The notes: generated from the letters alone by a model not told the origin. A stretch of 39,033 nucleotides of DNA from an uncultured Ezakiella sp. (GCF_943913045.1 NZ_CALTVH010000013.1:1-39033), one strand, 5' to 3'; counted from the stretch's first letter, positions 31,545 to 39,033 are shown. Made by a program: numbers and translations.

Positions 31545-32057
31545 ATGAGTGATTTAAAACGTTTTGATGCAGTTAAATTCCAAGGTGAGGCCATGACTTT
31601 GGTTGGACCTGAAGTAAAGGCAGGAGACAAGGCAACAGATTTTACAGCTGTTAAGAGTGACATGAGCGAATTTTCCTTGTCAGACTTGGAAGGCAAGAGA
31701 GTTGTAATTAGCGTTGTGCCATCAGTTGACACACCTGTTTGCGAAGAGCAAACCAAGACCTTTAACAAGGAAACATCCGAGCTCAAGGACCTGGTTATTT
31801 TAACCATCAGCTGCGATCTTCCATTTGCCCAATCCAGATTTTGCGCTGCAAAGGGCATAGACAATTTGATTATGCTTTCAGATTACAAGGACCACGACTT
31901 TGGTACCAAGTATGGATTCTTTATCGAAGAACTTGGACTTTTGGCCAGGGGAGTTGTAATAATCGACAAGGAAGGCTGTGTTGAATATGTGGAATACGTA
32001 CCAGAAGCAACCAATTTGCCTGACTTCGACAAGGCCATGGAAGTTTTGAAAAAATAA
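31545..32057 (+). CDS. tpx: Thiol peroxidase (2-Cys peroxiredoxin)
   Basis: A 170-residue cytoplasmic peroxiredoxin that reduces alkyl and hydrogen peroxides with thioredoxin as donor. The peroxidatic Cys66 is in SVDTPVCEEQT and the resolving Cys100 in DLPFAQSRFC, the 34-residue spacing typical of Tpx. The ATG at 31545 follows AAAGGAG; an in-frame upstream extension lacks a site. It has its own promoter and a terminator, so it is a single-gene unit. Confidence 0.95.
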   Translation: MSDLKRFDAVKFQGEAMTLVGPEVKAGDKATDFTAVKSDMSEFSLSDLEGKRVVISVVPSVDTPVCEEQTKTFNKETSELKDLVILTISCDLPFAQSRFCAAKGIDNLIMLSDYKDHDFGTKYGFFIEELGLLARGVVIIDKEGCVEYVEYVPEATNLPDFDKAMEVLKK

Positions 32058-32077
32058 TATAAGATAATTTTAATATG

Positions 32078-32105
32078 AGCCCATCCCTAGTGGATGGGTT
32101 TTTTA
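32078..32105 (+). terminator. Terminator of tpx
   Basis: CCCATCC (32080-32086) / GGATGGG (32092-32098) followed by TTTTTT. Confidence 0.88.
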
Positions 32106-32158
32106 TTTGCAAAAAATAATGCTGGCTGGACGATTGGACCTGCAAATTGTCTAGTAAA

Positions 32159-32183
32159 TAAAAAATGCACGCAGCCTGCGTGC
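32159..32183 (-). terminator. Terminator of the luciferase-like gene
   Basis: ATGCACGCA / TGCGTGCAT with a T-tract when read on the minus strand (A-run at 32159-32165 on the plus strand). Confidence 0.8.
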
Positions 32184-32207
32184 ATAATTAATATTAAATT
32201 ATAATTT

Positions 32208-33194
32208 TTATCCGTTTAAAATTATGTCTTCAAAATACTTGTAATTGTCTATAAGGACATCGGTTTCTGGTATATAAGATGCACCGATGACTTCGTCTGG
32301 CTTGTACTCTTCTTTGATGAGCTTCCAGGTCTTGGCGGCTTCGTCTATGTCGCCTTCGATGGATAGGCCCTTGGAAGTGCGGAGGACAAATTTTTCCATG
32401 GATGTGAGTTCAGGTTCATTGTCTGGGTCCAGCTTCATAAATTCCTTGCGTTCCTTCCTCAAAAATTGCAGGGAAATATTTTGGGCGTGCTTTTTCAAAG
32501 CTTCAGCTTGGTCTTTATTTTTTGCAATGTTGACAGAAGTGCCAAGGATTACATAGGGTTTTTCCAGATATTTTGAAGGCTTAAATTCATTCCTGTAAAT
32601 GCTTAGGGCATAGCCGATTGTGTTTGGCGCAAAGTGGCCGGCAAAAGAATATGGGAGGCCGAGCTCTGCTGCTATGTGGGCAGATGTTTCCGATGATCCA
32701 AGGATTGTTAGAGGAATTTTTGATCCAGCTCCAGGATGTGGGGCGACATCTAAGTCCCAAGCCTCATCGGACATGTACATTTGCATCTCTTGGATGGCCT
32801 TTTTAAAATCTTCGGATCTATAAATATTTCTATAAATTAATTTTGCCGTTTCCATATCTGTGCCCGGTGCCCTGCCAATGCCTATGTCAACGCGGCCAGG
32901 GTGAAGAATATCAAGGGTGGCATATCTTTCGACGACTTGAAAGGGCGTGTGGTTGGGGAGCATTACTCCGCCGGCCCCAACTGTAATTCTATTTGTTTGA
33001 TTTAAAACGTGGCCAATCATCAAATCTGTGGCAGCGCCCAAAACTCCTGGACTGTTGTGGTGTTCGGCCAGCCAGTAGCGGGAAAAATCCTGGTCGTCAG
33101 CAAATTTTGCCAGGGCGACTGCTCTGTCAATGGCCGCCATCTGACTTTCGTCTTTGAACTTTGGTATTAAATTTAAAATTGAAACTTTTGTCAT
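32208..33194 (-). CDS. LLM-class (luciferase-like) flavin oxidoreductase
   Basis: A 328-residue TIM-barrel enzyme of the bacterial luciferase superfamily, expected to use reduced FMN or F420-like flavin. YWLAEHHNSPGVLGAA, IGHVLNQTNRITVGAGGVMLPNH, LHPGRVDIGIGRAPGTD and ILGSSETSAHIAAELGLPY are typical of the MsnO8/YhbW-like subgroup. The substrate is unknown. ATG 33194 follows AAAGGAG; ten more residues upstream lack a site. It stands alone between tpx and the second HerA-like gene. Confidence 0.88.
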   Translation of the reverse strand: MTKVSILNLIPKFKDESQMAAIDRAVALAKFADDQDFSRYWLAEHHNSPGVLGAATDLMIGHVLNQTNRITVGAGGVMLPNHTPFQVVERYATLDILHPGRVDIGIGRAPGTDMETAKLIYRNIYRSEDFKKAIQEMQMYMSDEAWDLDVAPHPGAGSKIPLTILGSSETSAHIAAELGLPYSFAGHFAPNTIGYALSIYRNEFKPSKYLEKPYVILGTSVNIAKNKDQAEALKKHAQNISLQFLRKERKEFMKLDPDNEPELTSMEKFVLRTSKGLSIEGDIDEAAKTWKLIKEEYKPDEVIGASYIPETDVLIDNYKYFEDIILNG

Positions 33195-33275
33195 AATAAC
33201 TCCTTTCAACTTACATTTACCCATTAAAATGAGTTAATAATTATAGCCTTGGGTATTAAATAATAGAGGTGAATT

Positions 33276-34769
33276 ATGGATATTTTAGTTGGAAAAGGTG
33301 AAAATCCTGTTTACTTAAAGACAGAGATGTTAAATAGGCACGGGCTTATAGCTGGGGCGACCGGTACGGGCAAGACGACGACTCTTAAAGTTATAGCAGA
33401 GGACGCCAGCGATCTGGGCATCCCTGTATTTTTGCCAGACGTTAAGGGCGACTTGTTCTCATTGAGCGTGCCAAATGAAATGAACGACAATGTGAAAGAC
33501 AGAGTTAATAAAATTGGTTTGGACTACAGTCCGACCGCTTATGATATAGAAGTTTGGGATGTCTTTGGCGATTTGGGCCACCCCATGCGGACGACCATCA
33601 GCGAAATGGGACCGCTTTTGCTTGCAAATCTTTTGGACTTAAACGAAGTCCAAGAGGGGGTTTTAAATATAGCCTTTAAAGTAGCCGATGACGAGGGCAT
33701 GCCTATTTTGGATTTAAAGGACCTCAGGGCCATGTTAAATTATATTTCAGAAAACCGCAAGGAATACACCAGCACCTATGGAAATATTTCCACTGCCAGC
33801 ATTGGGGCAATACAGAGGGCCCTTCTGCTCTTGGAAAACGACGGGGCAGAATATTTCTTTGGTGAGCCGGCCTTTGAAATCGACGACTTATTTAGGCAGG
33901 AGGGTGGCAAGGGCTTAATAAATATTTTAAACGCCAAAGTCCTCCACCAAAAACCAAGATTATATACGGCCTTTATGGTTTGGCTCTTGAGCGAACTTTA
34001 CGAGCGCTTGCCGGAGGTGGGCGACCAAGAATATCCAAAAATAATATTTTTCTTTGACGAAGCCCATCTCTTGTTCCAATATGGATCAAAAGTTTTGACA
34101 GACAAATTGGCCCAGGTCATCAGACTCATTCGGTCAAAAGGCGTTTCAGTATTCTTTGTAACTCAAAGGCCAGACGATATACCAGACGAAATCCTGGCCC
34201 AACTTGGTAACAAATTCCAACACGCCCTCAGGGCCTTCACACCAAAGGACAGGAAGATGATTAAGGAAACCGCCCAAAACTTTAGGGATAACCCCAGCTT
34301 TGATACGGCGGAAACCCTGACCAACCTTCAATCTGGTGAGGCCCTTGTGTCGACCTTGGATGCAGATGGCCTGCCCAATATTACAGAAAAAACTCTGATG
34401 GCTCCACCAAAATCGACCTTCGATGCAATCGATGACGACAGTGTGCGTGCACTGATACCGGGGGCCATGGATAAAAAATACCGTAAGATGATCGACAGGG
34501 AATCAGCCTTTGAAATATTGGAAGAAAAGCTTACAAAAATCCAAGAGGAAGCAGAGGCCAAACGCCTAGCCGAAGAAAAACGCAAGGAAGACATTAGACG
34601 GGACCAAGACGAATCACGGGCTGAAAGGCAAAAGCGCAGAAACAAATCTGAACTGGAAAAATCCATGGGCAAGATGGCCAATCAAACCATATATTCTATG
34701 TCAAGAACACTTGGCAATCGAATTATGCGTGGGATACTCGGTGGGATTTTCGGCGGCAAAAAACGCTAG
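33276..34769 (+). CDS. HerA-like ATPase, DUF853/YjgR type
   Basis: A 497-residue ATPase with Walker A GATGTGKT (residues 27-34), a PDVKGDLFSL block, Walker B IIFFFDEAHLLF, and FVTQRPDDIPDEILAQLGNK. The last 80 residues are a charged coiled-coil region ending in a glycine-rich tail (NRIMRGILGGIFGGKKR) typical of YjgR. Its cellular role is not settled; it lacks the N-terminal barrel of true HerA and has no nuclease partner beside it. AGAGGTGA precedes the ATG. It is not the partner of the NurA gene near the start of the window. Confidence 0.88.
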   Translation: MDILVGKGENPVYLKTEMLNRHGLIAGATGTGKTTTLKVIAEDASDLGIPVFLPDVKGDLFSLSVPNEMNDNVKDRVNKIGLDYSPTAYDIEVWDVFGDLGHPMRTTISEMGPLLLANLLDLNEVQEGVLNIAFKVADDEGMPILDLKDLRAMLNYISENRKEYTSTYGNISTASIGAIQRALLLLENDGAEYFFGEPAFEIDDLFRQEGGKGLINILNAKVLHQKPRLYTAFMVWLLSELYERLPEVGDQEYPKIIFFFDEAHLLFQYGSKVLTDKLAQVIRLIRSKGVSVFFVTQRPDDIPDEILAQLGNKFQHALRAFTPKDRKMIKETAQNFRDNPSFDTAETLTNLQSGEALVSTLDADGLPNITEKTLMAPPKSTFDAIDDDSVRALIPGAMDKKYRKMIDRESAFEILEEKLTKIQEEAEAKRLAEEKRKEDIRRDQDESRAERQKRRNKSELEKSMGKMANQTIYSMSRTLGNRIMRGILGGIFGGKKR

Positions 34770-34836
34770 CAAGTGTTTAAAGAAATGTACCTTAGGGTAT
34801 ATGTAGAATGTAAATGAAAAGTATAAAGGAGGAACT

Positions 34837-35424
34837 ATGCTTACAGATTTATTTATTGAAAACATGATCGGACAAGAAATTGGCGACTTTAAAGTAACTG
34901 CCTATGACAGCAAGGGCAAATTTATCGATGTAGAAAAAGAAGACCTCAGAGGAAAATGGAGTGTATTCTTCTTCTATCCAGGAGACTTCACATTCGTATG
35001 CCCAACAGAACTAGAAGACCTAGCTGAAAACTACGAAAAATTCCAAAAGATTGGTTGCGATGTATACTCAATCTCAACTGACTCAGAATTCGTACACAAG
35101 GCATGGCACGATGAAAGTAAGGCAATCGGCAAGGTAAACTTCACAATGTTAAGTGACAGAACCAGACAACTCGGTGATATGTTCGGAGTTTACGTACCAG
35201 AAGAAGGACAAAACCTAAGAGGAACCTTCATCATCAACCCAGACCTAAAGATTTCAGCTTATGAAATCCACGACATGGGAATCGGCCGTGACGCACTCAG
35301 CTTACTCAGAAAAGTTGAAGCCAGCCAATTCGTCTTTGAACACGGCGACAAAGTATGTCCTGCAAAATGGGCACCGGGGGATGAGACTTTGACACCAGGA
35401 ATCGACCTAGTCGGCAAGATTTAG
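34837..35424 (+). CDS. ahpC: Peroxiredoxin AhpC
   Basis: A 195-residue typical 2-Cys peroxiredoxin that reduces hydrogen and organic peroxides. The peroxidatic Cys55 is in YPGDFTFVCPTE and the resolving Cys in HGDKVCPAKWAPG. The start ATG follows AAAGGAGG. No ahpF reductase gene follows in the window, so another thiol donor must recharge it. Codons are strongly biased compared with its neighbours (for example almost all Leu as CTA, TTA or CTC), which suits a highly expressed gene. Confidence 0.95.
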   Translation: MLTDLFIENMIGQEIGDFKVTAYDSKGKFIDVEKEDLRGKWSVFFFYPGDFTFVCPTELEDLAENYEKFQKIGCDVYSISTDSEFVHKAWHDESKAIGKVNFTMLSDRTRQLGDMFGVYVPEEGQNLRGTFIINPDLKISAYEIHDMGIGRDALSLLRKVEASQFVFEHGDKVCPAKWAPGDETLTPGIDLVGKI

Positions 35425-35461
35425 TGCTAATTTATCTACTAAATCCATAGTAGAGAAAAAA

Positions 35462-35491
35462 CAAGAGCTTTGCTTATGCAAGGCTCTTGTT
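35462..35491 (+). terminator. Terminator of ahpC, unit 1 of a duplicated pair
   Basis: CAAGAGCTTTGC (35462-35473) pairs fully (one G-T) with GCAAGGCTCTTG (35478-35489). Confidence 0.8.
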
Positions 35492-35499
35492 GTGTGCTT

Positions 35500-35578
35500 A
35501 ATGCGGCGTAGGTCTACTACGCCTCATTCCTAAAAAGTCTCAAGCTACAAAAATTCATCAATTTTCCCTAACAAATTT
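35500..35578 (+). repeat. Family A half element (tip and 3' arm)
   Basis: Bases from GCGGCGTAG through CTACGCCTCATTCC to ACAAATTT match 131-206 almost base for base, but the 5' arm is missing. It lies between two copies of one terminator. Confidence 0.7.
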
Positions 35579-35604
35579 ATGAGATTTTAAGTTAGAGAAA
35601 GATT

Positions 35605-35636
35605 AAGAGCTTTGTATTAATTACAAGGCTCTTTTT
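35605..35636 (+). terminator. Terminator, unit 2 of a duplicated pair
   Basis: AAGAGCTTTGTA (35605-35616) / TACAAGGCTCTT (35622-35633) plus T-tract. The inner part of the stem differs from unit 1 but still pairs, and both are followed by TGTGTGCT. Confidence 0.8.
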
Positions 35637-35682
35637 GTGTGCTCACTGAGGTATATTATCTATACAGAAAATTGTGTGCAAA

Positions 35683-35720
35683 CTAAAAGAGTCCAGCAAA
35701 AATATGCTGGACTCTTTTAG
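35683..35720. terminator. Bidirectional 16-bp terminator
   Basis: CTAAAAGAGTCCAGCA (35683-35698) pairs perfectly with 35705-35720 over a 6-base loop. On the minus strand it would end the transcript carrying the small peptide at 35950-36045. Confidence 0.8.
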
Positions 35721-35949
35721 ACCTCCTAAAAATTTTAATTGGTTAAATCGGTTCATCACGCCGATTAATACGATTTTAAAGATCGTGAACTTCAGAGAAA
35801 CATATCTCGTAATATCCCTTAAGATTATTTTATCATGAAAAAGGATATAATGCAACATCCTAATTTTACTCTCTCCAATATTTTTTGGTTGATGAGGCCA
35901 AAATTAACATAAATCAAAATGTTGCATTATTATTCCTAAATTTTAGGAA

Positions 35950-36045
35950 TTAATCCTTTTTAAAAAAGGATATTACTAATTGCACTAACTCAATTATTAA
36001 GCTTACAAATCTGATGAGGATTGTAAGCATGTCTATCAACTTCAT
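35950..36045 (-). CDS. Candidate 31-residue hydrophobic peptide (toxin-like)
   Basis: The peptide begins MKLIDMLTILIRFVSL and ends ISFFKKD: one membrane-spanning or amphipathic helix with a basic tail. AAAGGAG lies 9 bases before the ATG. On the minus strand a TATAAT (36080-36085) with TTGTTT 18 bases upstream would start the RNA near 36073. So the RNA would open with CTCTCCAGGAAAGGAGA, in which TCTCC can pair with GGAGA and hide the ribosome site. Short hydrophobic ORF, hidden ribosome site and a structured 3' region (palindrome 35932-35950, 11-bp inverted repeat of TAATGCAACAT) recall type I toxins or phenol-soluble-modulin-like peptides. No homology is claimed. Confidence 0.5.
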   Translation of the reverse strand: MKLIDMLTILIRFVSLIIELVQLVISFFKKD

Positions 36046-36079
36046 GCCATGTTTCTCCTTTCCTGGAGAGAGCTTTTAT

Positions 36080-36109
36080 ATTATAACATATATCTAAGAA
36101 TTTAAACAA
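36080..36109 (-). promoter_or_regulatory. Likely promoter of the small peptide
   Basis: Minus strand: TTGTTT, 18-base spacer, TATAAT. It is back to back with the amidohydrolase promoter. Confidence 0.5.
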
Positions 36110-36133
36110 ACTGTTTTTATTCACACTCATTTC

Positions 36134-36162
36134 TTGATAAAAAATACTGGCCTTGTTATAAT
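36134..36162 (+). promoter_or_regulatory. Promoter of the amidohydrolase gene
   Basis: TTGATA, 17-base spacer, TATAAT with TGT in front. Confidence 0.82.
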
Positions 36163-36200
36163 TAAATTAGATACTTAGATAAAGATGAAAGGAGTTTTTT

Positions 36201-37370
36201 ATGTTAGCGATTAAGAATGCGAAGATTTATACAATGGTTGGGGATGTGATTGAAAATGGTGTGATTCTGATTGAGGATGGCAAGTTTGCTGAGATTGGAG
36301 CGAATGTGGACATTCATGATGGGGCGGAGGTCATTGACGCTGGTGGGCACATGGTGACACCGGGTTTGGTGGATGGTCACACTCATATTGGTCTTGATGA
36401 AGAGGGGATTGGCTACGAGGGGGCCGATTTTAACGAGGGGACAAATCCAATTACTCCTGAGATGAGGGGGATTGACGGTGTTTATCCTTGCGACAAGGGT
36501 TTCCTTCAAGCTCGCCAAGGTGGAATTACGACTGTGGTTACTGGTCCAGGCTCGGCCAACTGCATTGGCGGAACTTTTATCGCTCTCAAGACTTATGGGG
36601 ACAGGGTCGACAATATGGTTGTGAAAAATCCTGTGGCCATGAAGATTGCCTTTGGCGAAAATCCAAAACGCTTTTATGGTAAGAGTGGCAAGATGCCAAT
36701 GACTAGGATGGGAATTATTGCCCTTATGAGGGATACTCTTTATAAGGCCAGGGACTATATGAACAAGAAGGAAGCTGGAGAAAAGGTCGATTACAATATG
36801 CAATATGAGGCTTTGATCCCAGTTTTGAAGGGAGAATTACAAGTCAAGGCCCACGCCCACAGGTCGGATGATATTTTCTCAGCCATAAGGCTTGCCAAGG
36901 AATTTAATTTGGATTTGAGCTTGGAGCATTGCACTGAGGGCCACTTGATTGCAGATGAATTGGCCAAGGAAGGCTATCCTGCAATTTGCGGACCAAACTT
37001 ATCGGGTGCATCCAAGTATGAATTAAAAAATCGTTCCTTTGAAACGCCAGCTGCCCTTTACAAGGCTGGCATGACCGTGGCAATTATGACAGACAACTCA
37101 GTTATACCAACTGCTCAACTGCCAATTTGCGCAGGACTCGCTGTAAAATCTGGCCTGCCTGAAATGGAAGCCCTAAAGGCCATTACCATTAATGCAGCCA
37201 AGATAACACAAATCGATGATCGCGTAGGCTCAATCGAAAAAGGCAAGGATGCAGATTTGGTTGTGTGGACGCAAAACCCGGTTAGGGATATTGAATGTGA
37301 GGTTATGTATACGATTATTAATGGGGAAGTTGTTTACAACAAAGATATTGATCAAAAATTCGGGTTCTAA
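36201..37370 (+). CDS. Metal-dependent amidohydrolase
   Basis: A 389-residue TIM-barrel hydrolase of the imidazolonepropionase/prolidase-like amidohydrolase group. Metal ligands are visible: VDGHTHIGL, KAHAHRSDD, LEHCTEGH and the late Asp in IMTDNSV. The C-terminal GKDADLVVWTQNP and YTIINGEVVY blocks are typical of the small beta domain. The substrate is unknown (a cyclic amide or a dipeptide is likely). AAAGGAG precedes the ATG, the gene has its own promoter, and a family B repeat begins right after its stop. Confidence 0.88.
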   Translation: MLAIKNAKIYTMVGDVIENGVILIEDGKFAEIGANVDIHDGAEVIDAGGHMVTPGLVDGHTHIGLDEEGIGYEGADFNEGTNPITPEMRGIDGVYPCDKGFLQARQGGITTVVTGPGSANCIGGTFIALKTYGDRVDNMVVKNPVAMKIAFGENPKRFYGKSGKMPMTRMGIIALMRDTLYKARDYMNKKEAGEKVDYNMQYEALIPVLKGELQVKAHAHRSDDIFSAIRLAKEFNLDLSLEHCTEGHLIADELAKEGYPAICGPNLSGASKYELKNRSFETPAALYKAGMTVAIMTDNSVIPTAQLPICAGLAVKSGLPEMEALKAITINAAKITQIDDRVGSIEKGKDADLVVWTQNPVRDIECEVMYTIINGEVVYNKDIDQKFGF

Positions 37371-37372
37371 TT

Positions 37373-37530
37373 AATTTGAGGTTAAAACGGCGACATTCTT
37401 GTGAAAAGATATACGACGAATGCTCATGCCCACAAGGGGCAATTCCATTCGCCGAATGTCTGGAATAAACCAGACGCTACATGGCTACAAATATATCCGT
37501 AGAATATTTAAGAGAAAAATTCAACGATGC
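37373..37530 (+). repeat. Mosaic hairpin element family B, copy 2
   Basis: Begins AATTTGAGGTTAAAACGGCG, the same end as family A copy 2 and the hairpin at 8236. It then follows family B copy 1. The hairpin GTCTGG/CCAGAC (37458-37475) replaces GTCCAC/GTGGAC of copy 1. It may go on to GCAGG/CCTGC near 37576-37590. Confidence 0.75.
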
Positions 37531-37620
37531 TCGATTGGTGAATCTTACGGCCATCACAAATTGAAAGCTAGAGTGCAGGTTGTTCCTGCTGAAACATATT
37601 TATTAAAACTAAAAATATAA

Positions 37621-37649
37621 GAGGTCATACAAAATGTATGGCCTCTTTT
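37621..37649 (+). terminator. Rho-independent terminator
   Basis: GAGGTCATAC (37621-37630) / GTATGGCCTC (37636-37645), loop AAAAT, then TTTT. Confidence 0.8.
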
Positions 37650-37800
37650 GTTGTCCACTTTAGTGAGTTGATTGAGCGCAAGCGAGAAAAACAAAAAACT
37701 ACCTGCTATGTGCAGGTGGAGGAAAAAAGCTTTAAGTATACCAAAACAAGCTCCTCATGGGCTGCCTTTATTTTTATACTTATTTTAACGCAGCAAATCT
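37650..37800. other. Structured gap without a gene
   Basis: Holds GTCCACTTTAGTG (a relic of the family hairpin), ACCTGC/GCAGGT (37701-37717) and an inverted repeat of AAGTATA/TATACTT enclosing about 40 bases. I see no ORF with a ribosome site. Confidence 0.4.
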
Positions 37801-37805
37801 TATAG

Positions 37806-37865
37806 TTGAAAAGAATCAATCTTATATGCTATAATTAAATCAATAAATGATAATTAATATCATTT
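37806..37865 (+). promoter_or_regulatory. Promoter with Fur-box-like operator
   Basis: TTGAAA, 18-base spacer, TGCTATAAT, then a 21-base palindrome (37845-37865) with arms AAATGATA / TATCATTT. Its centre TGATAATTAATATCA differs at two places from the 7-1-7 Fur box. It covers the likely transcription start, so a Fur-family repressor is plausible but unproven. Confidence 0.6.
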
Positions 37866-37886
37866 AAATGAAAGAGAGGTTTAATT

Positions 37887-38525
37887 GTGACTTTATACAA
37901 GAGTATATGGATAGGTCTTTTGGGTTCATTCTTTATGTTTCTGGGAGACATGACCTTATATTATGATCCAAATGATTACGATAGCAAGGATACTATAAAT
38001 AATATTGTTGGCATAATGAAAAATGTTAGTGTAAAAAGATTATACATTGGTGGTCTTTTAGGTCCCATATGTGCCTTTATATATTGTATTGGATTTTATC
38101 ATATTGTTTTAGGCATGCAAGAAAATTATTTAAATATTGGATGGTCTGTGTTTTTAATAAATGTTTTCGGCATGATACTAGGAGGTGCTTATCATGTGCA
38201 ATGTGCCTACTTAGGTCTTTTATCAAGGTACGAAGACAAGGGAGCTTTTGATGAATTTTTAAAATTTTTAAAATTTCAAGCAAAAATACTTTTTGGAATT
38301 ATGGCTATAGCAAATATAGCATTAGCTTTGGTAATTTTATTTGGATACACAGTATTTCCAAGATGGCAAGCCCTATTTACGCCTATATTTCTTTTGGTAT
38401 TTACTCCTCTTGCTGATAGGTTGCCAAAGGGCCTGCATATGATTATTCGCGGAGGATGGTTTAACTTAATATATTTTGCTTACTACCTAAGCTTATTGAT
38501 AAACTATACTAATATGAATTTATAA
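37887..38525 (+). CDS. Integral membrane protein (DUF6796-like)
   Basis: A 212-residue protein with about six membrane spans (first span WIGLLGSFFMFLGDMTLYY), resembling small Firmicute membrane proteins annotated as DUF6796; that match is from memory and tentative. It starts at GTG 37887, six bases after AGAGAGGT. A methyltransferase gene follows 45 bases on, probably in the same transcript. Its promoter carries a Fur-like palindrome. Function unknown. Confidence 0.75.
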   Translation: MTLYKSIWIGLLGSFFMFLGDMTLYYDPNDYDSKDTINNIVGIMKNVSVKRLYIGGLLGPICAFIYCIGFYHIVLGMQENYLNIGWSVFLINVFGMILGGAYHVQCAYLGLLSRYEDKGAFDEFLKFLKFQAKILFGIMAIANIALALVILFGYTVFPRWQALFTPIFLLVFTPLADRLPKGLHMIIRGGWFNLIYFAYYLSLLINYTNMNL

Positions 38526-38570
38526 GCTTATAAATCAGGGATTACATTTATTATTTACAGGAGAAAATTT

Positions 38571-39033
38571 ATGAAACAAGAAAGTTTTATTGATGACAAG
38601 AAAACAAAAGCTGACTACAAAAATTGGGTTCCCAAAAGCTTGTTAAAGAATTTAATATTTGCAAGCCTTGCAGCTTTCATTCTATTTTTAGCCTTTGGTG
38701 TCAGTGATTTTGTATTTAGTGGAAGAACTCGTCTAATATGTGCCCTTATTCTTGGGCTTGCAACGTTGATACTTATTTTCTTTGCAAGCTGGATGAGATT
38801 TTTATATAGGGCTTTTGATTACAACGGAAAAAGAAAGCTTGCCAAAGTCATAATAGAGGGGACTGCCGACTATGTAAAGATCCCAGATGGTGGCGTGGGT
38901 TTAGATGTAGGATGTGGTAGCGGTGCACTTACAATTGCTTGCGCAAAGAAAAATCCAAAAGCAACCATGGTGGGCTGCGATATTTGGGGGGGCTCATACA
39001 AAAGTGAATTTTCTAAGGAACTCTGTAAAAATA
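38571..39033 (+). CDS. Membrane-anchored SAM methyltransferase, cut by window end
   Basis: The first 154 residues are present. Two membrane spans (about residues 24-45 and 52-73) precede a class I methyltransferase domain with SAM motif I GLDVGCGSGALTIACAK and the acidic end of beta 2 in MVGCDIWG. The ATG follows ACAGGAG. It is the second gene of the unit driven from 37806. The acceptor is unknown; a hydrophobic small molecule, lipid or quinone-like compound would suit the anchor. Confidence 0.82.
   Translation, partial: MKQESFIDDKKTKADYKNWVPKSLLKNLIFASLAAFILFLAFGVSDFVFSGRTRLICALILGLATLILIFFASWMRFLYRAFDYNGKRKLAKVIIEGTADYVKIPDGGVGLDVGCGSGALTIACAKKNPKATMVGCDIWGGSYKSEFSKELCKN

Noticed and set aside
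33276..34769. Second HerA-like ATPase as another NurA partner
   Set aside because: Its tail and domain layout fit YjgR/DUF853, and no nuclease gene is adjacent.
35643..35858. Minus-strand ORF of 71 codons
   Set aside because: Its last third is the 16-bp terminator palindrome, its ribosome site is too far from the ATG, and the start lies in an inverted repeat. More likely the untranslated tail of the small-peptide transcript.
36001..36028. CTGATGAG as a hammerhead ribozyme core
   Set aside because: The matching GAAA and the three-helix junction are missing nearby; chance match within a simple hairpin.

Overview
The window comes from a low-GC, Gram-positive, most likely strictly anaerobic bacterium. 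The signs are AAGGAGG-type ribosome sites, sigma-A promoters with 17-base spacers, a T-box leader in front of proS, lipoproteins with short lipoboxes, a CD1871A-type CXXC peptide gene and a flavodiiron protein. The style fits Clostridia/Tissierellia and perhaps Peptoniphilaceae, but that placement is inference. The genes are mostly chromosomal housekeeping and stress genes. I saw no phage, transposase, CRISPR array or classical insertion sequence.

Layout. 1-771: the end of an unknown gene and a dense patch of hairpin repeats. 772-2493 (-): M3 oligopeptidase. 2633-8235 (+): a small membrane protein, a short antitoxin-like ORF, then rsmI, nurA, herA and a degenerate glycogen-synthase-like gene, the last four overlapping end to end. 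8426-11255: a vitamin B6 salvage locus, with a MocR/PdxR regulator divergent from an ECF S component and a pyridoxal kinase. 11460-14159: a zinc-ribbon membrane protein (-), a C39-like protein, an ADP-ribosylglycohydrolase and a small membrane protein. 14188-20472: T-box, proS, gltX, a WG-repeat lipoprotein and a TrmA/RlmD-family methyltransferase. 20708-22696: a lipoprotein, a sirtuin and a candidate small RNA, bracketed by inverted copies of a GC-rich element. 22925-25857: flavodiiron protein, tRNA-Val, a hypothetical protein and a C39-like lipoprotein. 25914-31125: a thioredoxin lipoprotein, a CXXC peptide, a membrane ferredoxin and a two-component system. 31545-35424: thiol peroxidase, a luciferase-like oxidoreductase (-), a second HerA-like ATPase and AhpC. 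35425-39033: repeats, a candidate 31-residue hydrophobic peptide (-), an amidohydrolase, a small membrane protein and a truncated membrane-anchored methyltransferase.

Themes. Many genes suit an anaerobe coping with oxygen and thiol stress: FprA, Tpx, AhpC and the TlpA/CXXC/ferredoxin operon. The NurA-HerA pair points to DNA end processing.

The least expected content is between genes. A family of roughly 127-bp whole-element hairpins (80-206, 487-613, 28388-28514, with half copies at 213-277 and 35500-35578) shares its 5' end with a second, mosaic family (31127-31272, 37373-37530) and with a 17-bp perfect hairpin at 8236-8278. Stems inside these repeats differ between copies but stay paired. 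A third, GC-rich element occurs as inverted copies at 20505-20582 and 22739-22826. A probable regulatory RNA at 22543-22696 and the 31-residue peptide with a hairpinned ribosome site (35950-36045) are the best candidates for something undescribed.
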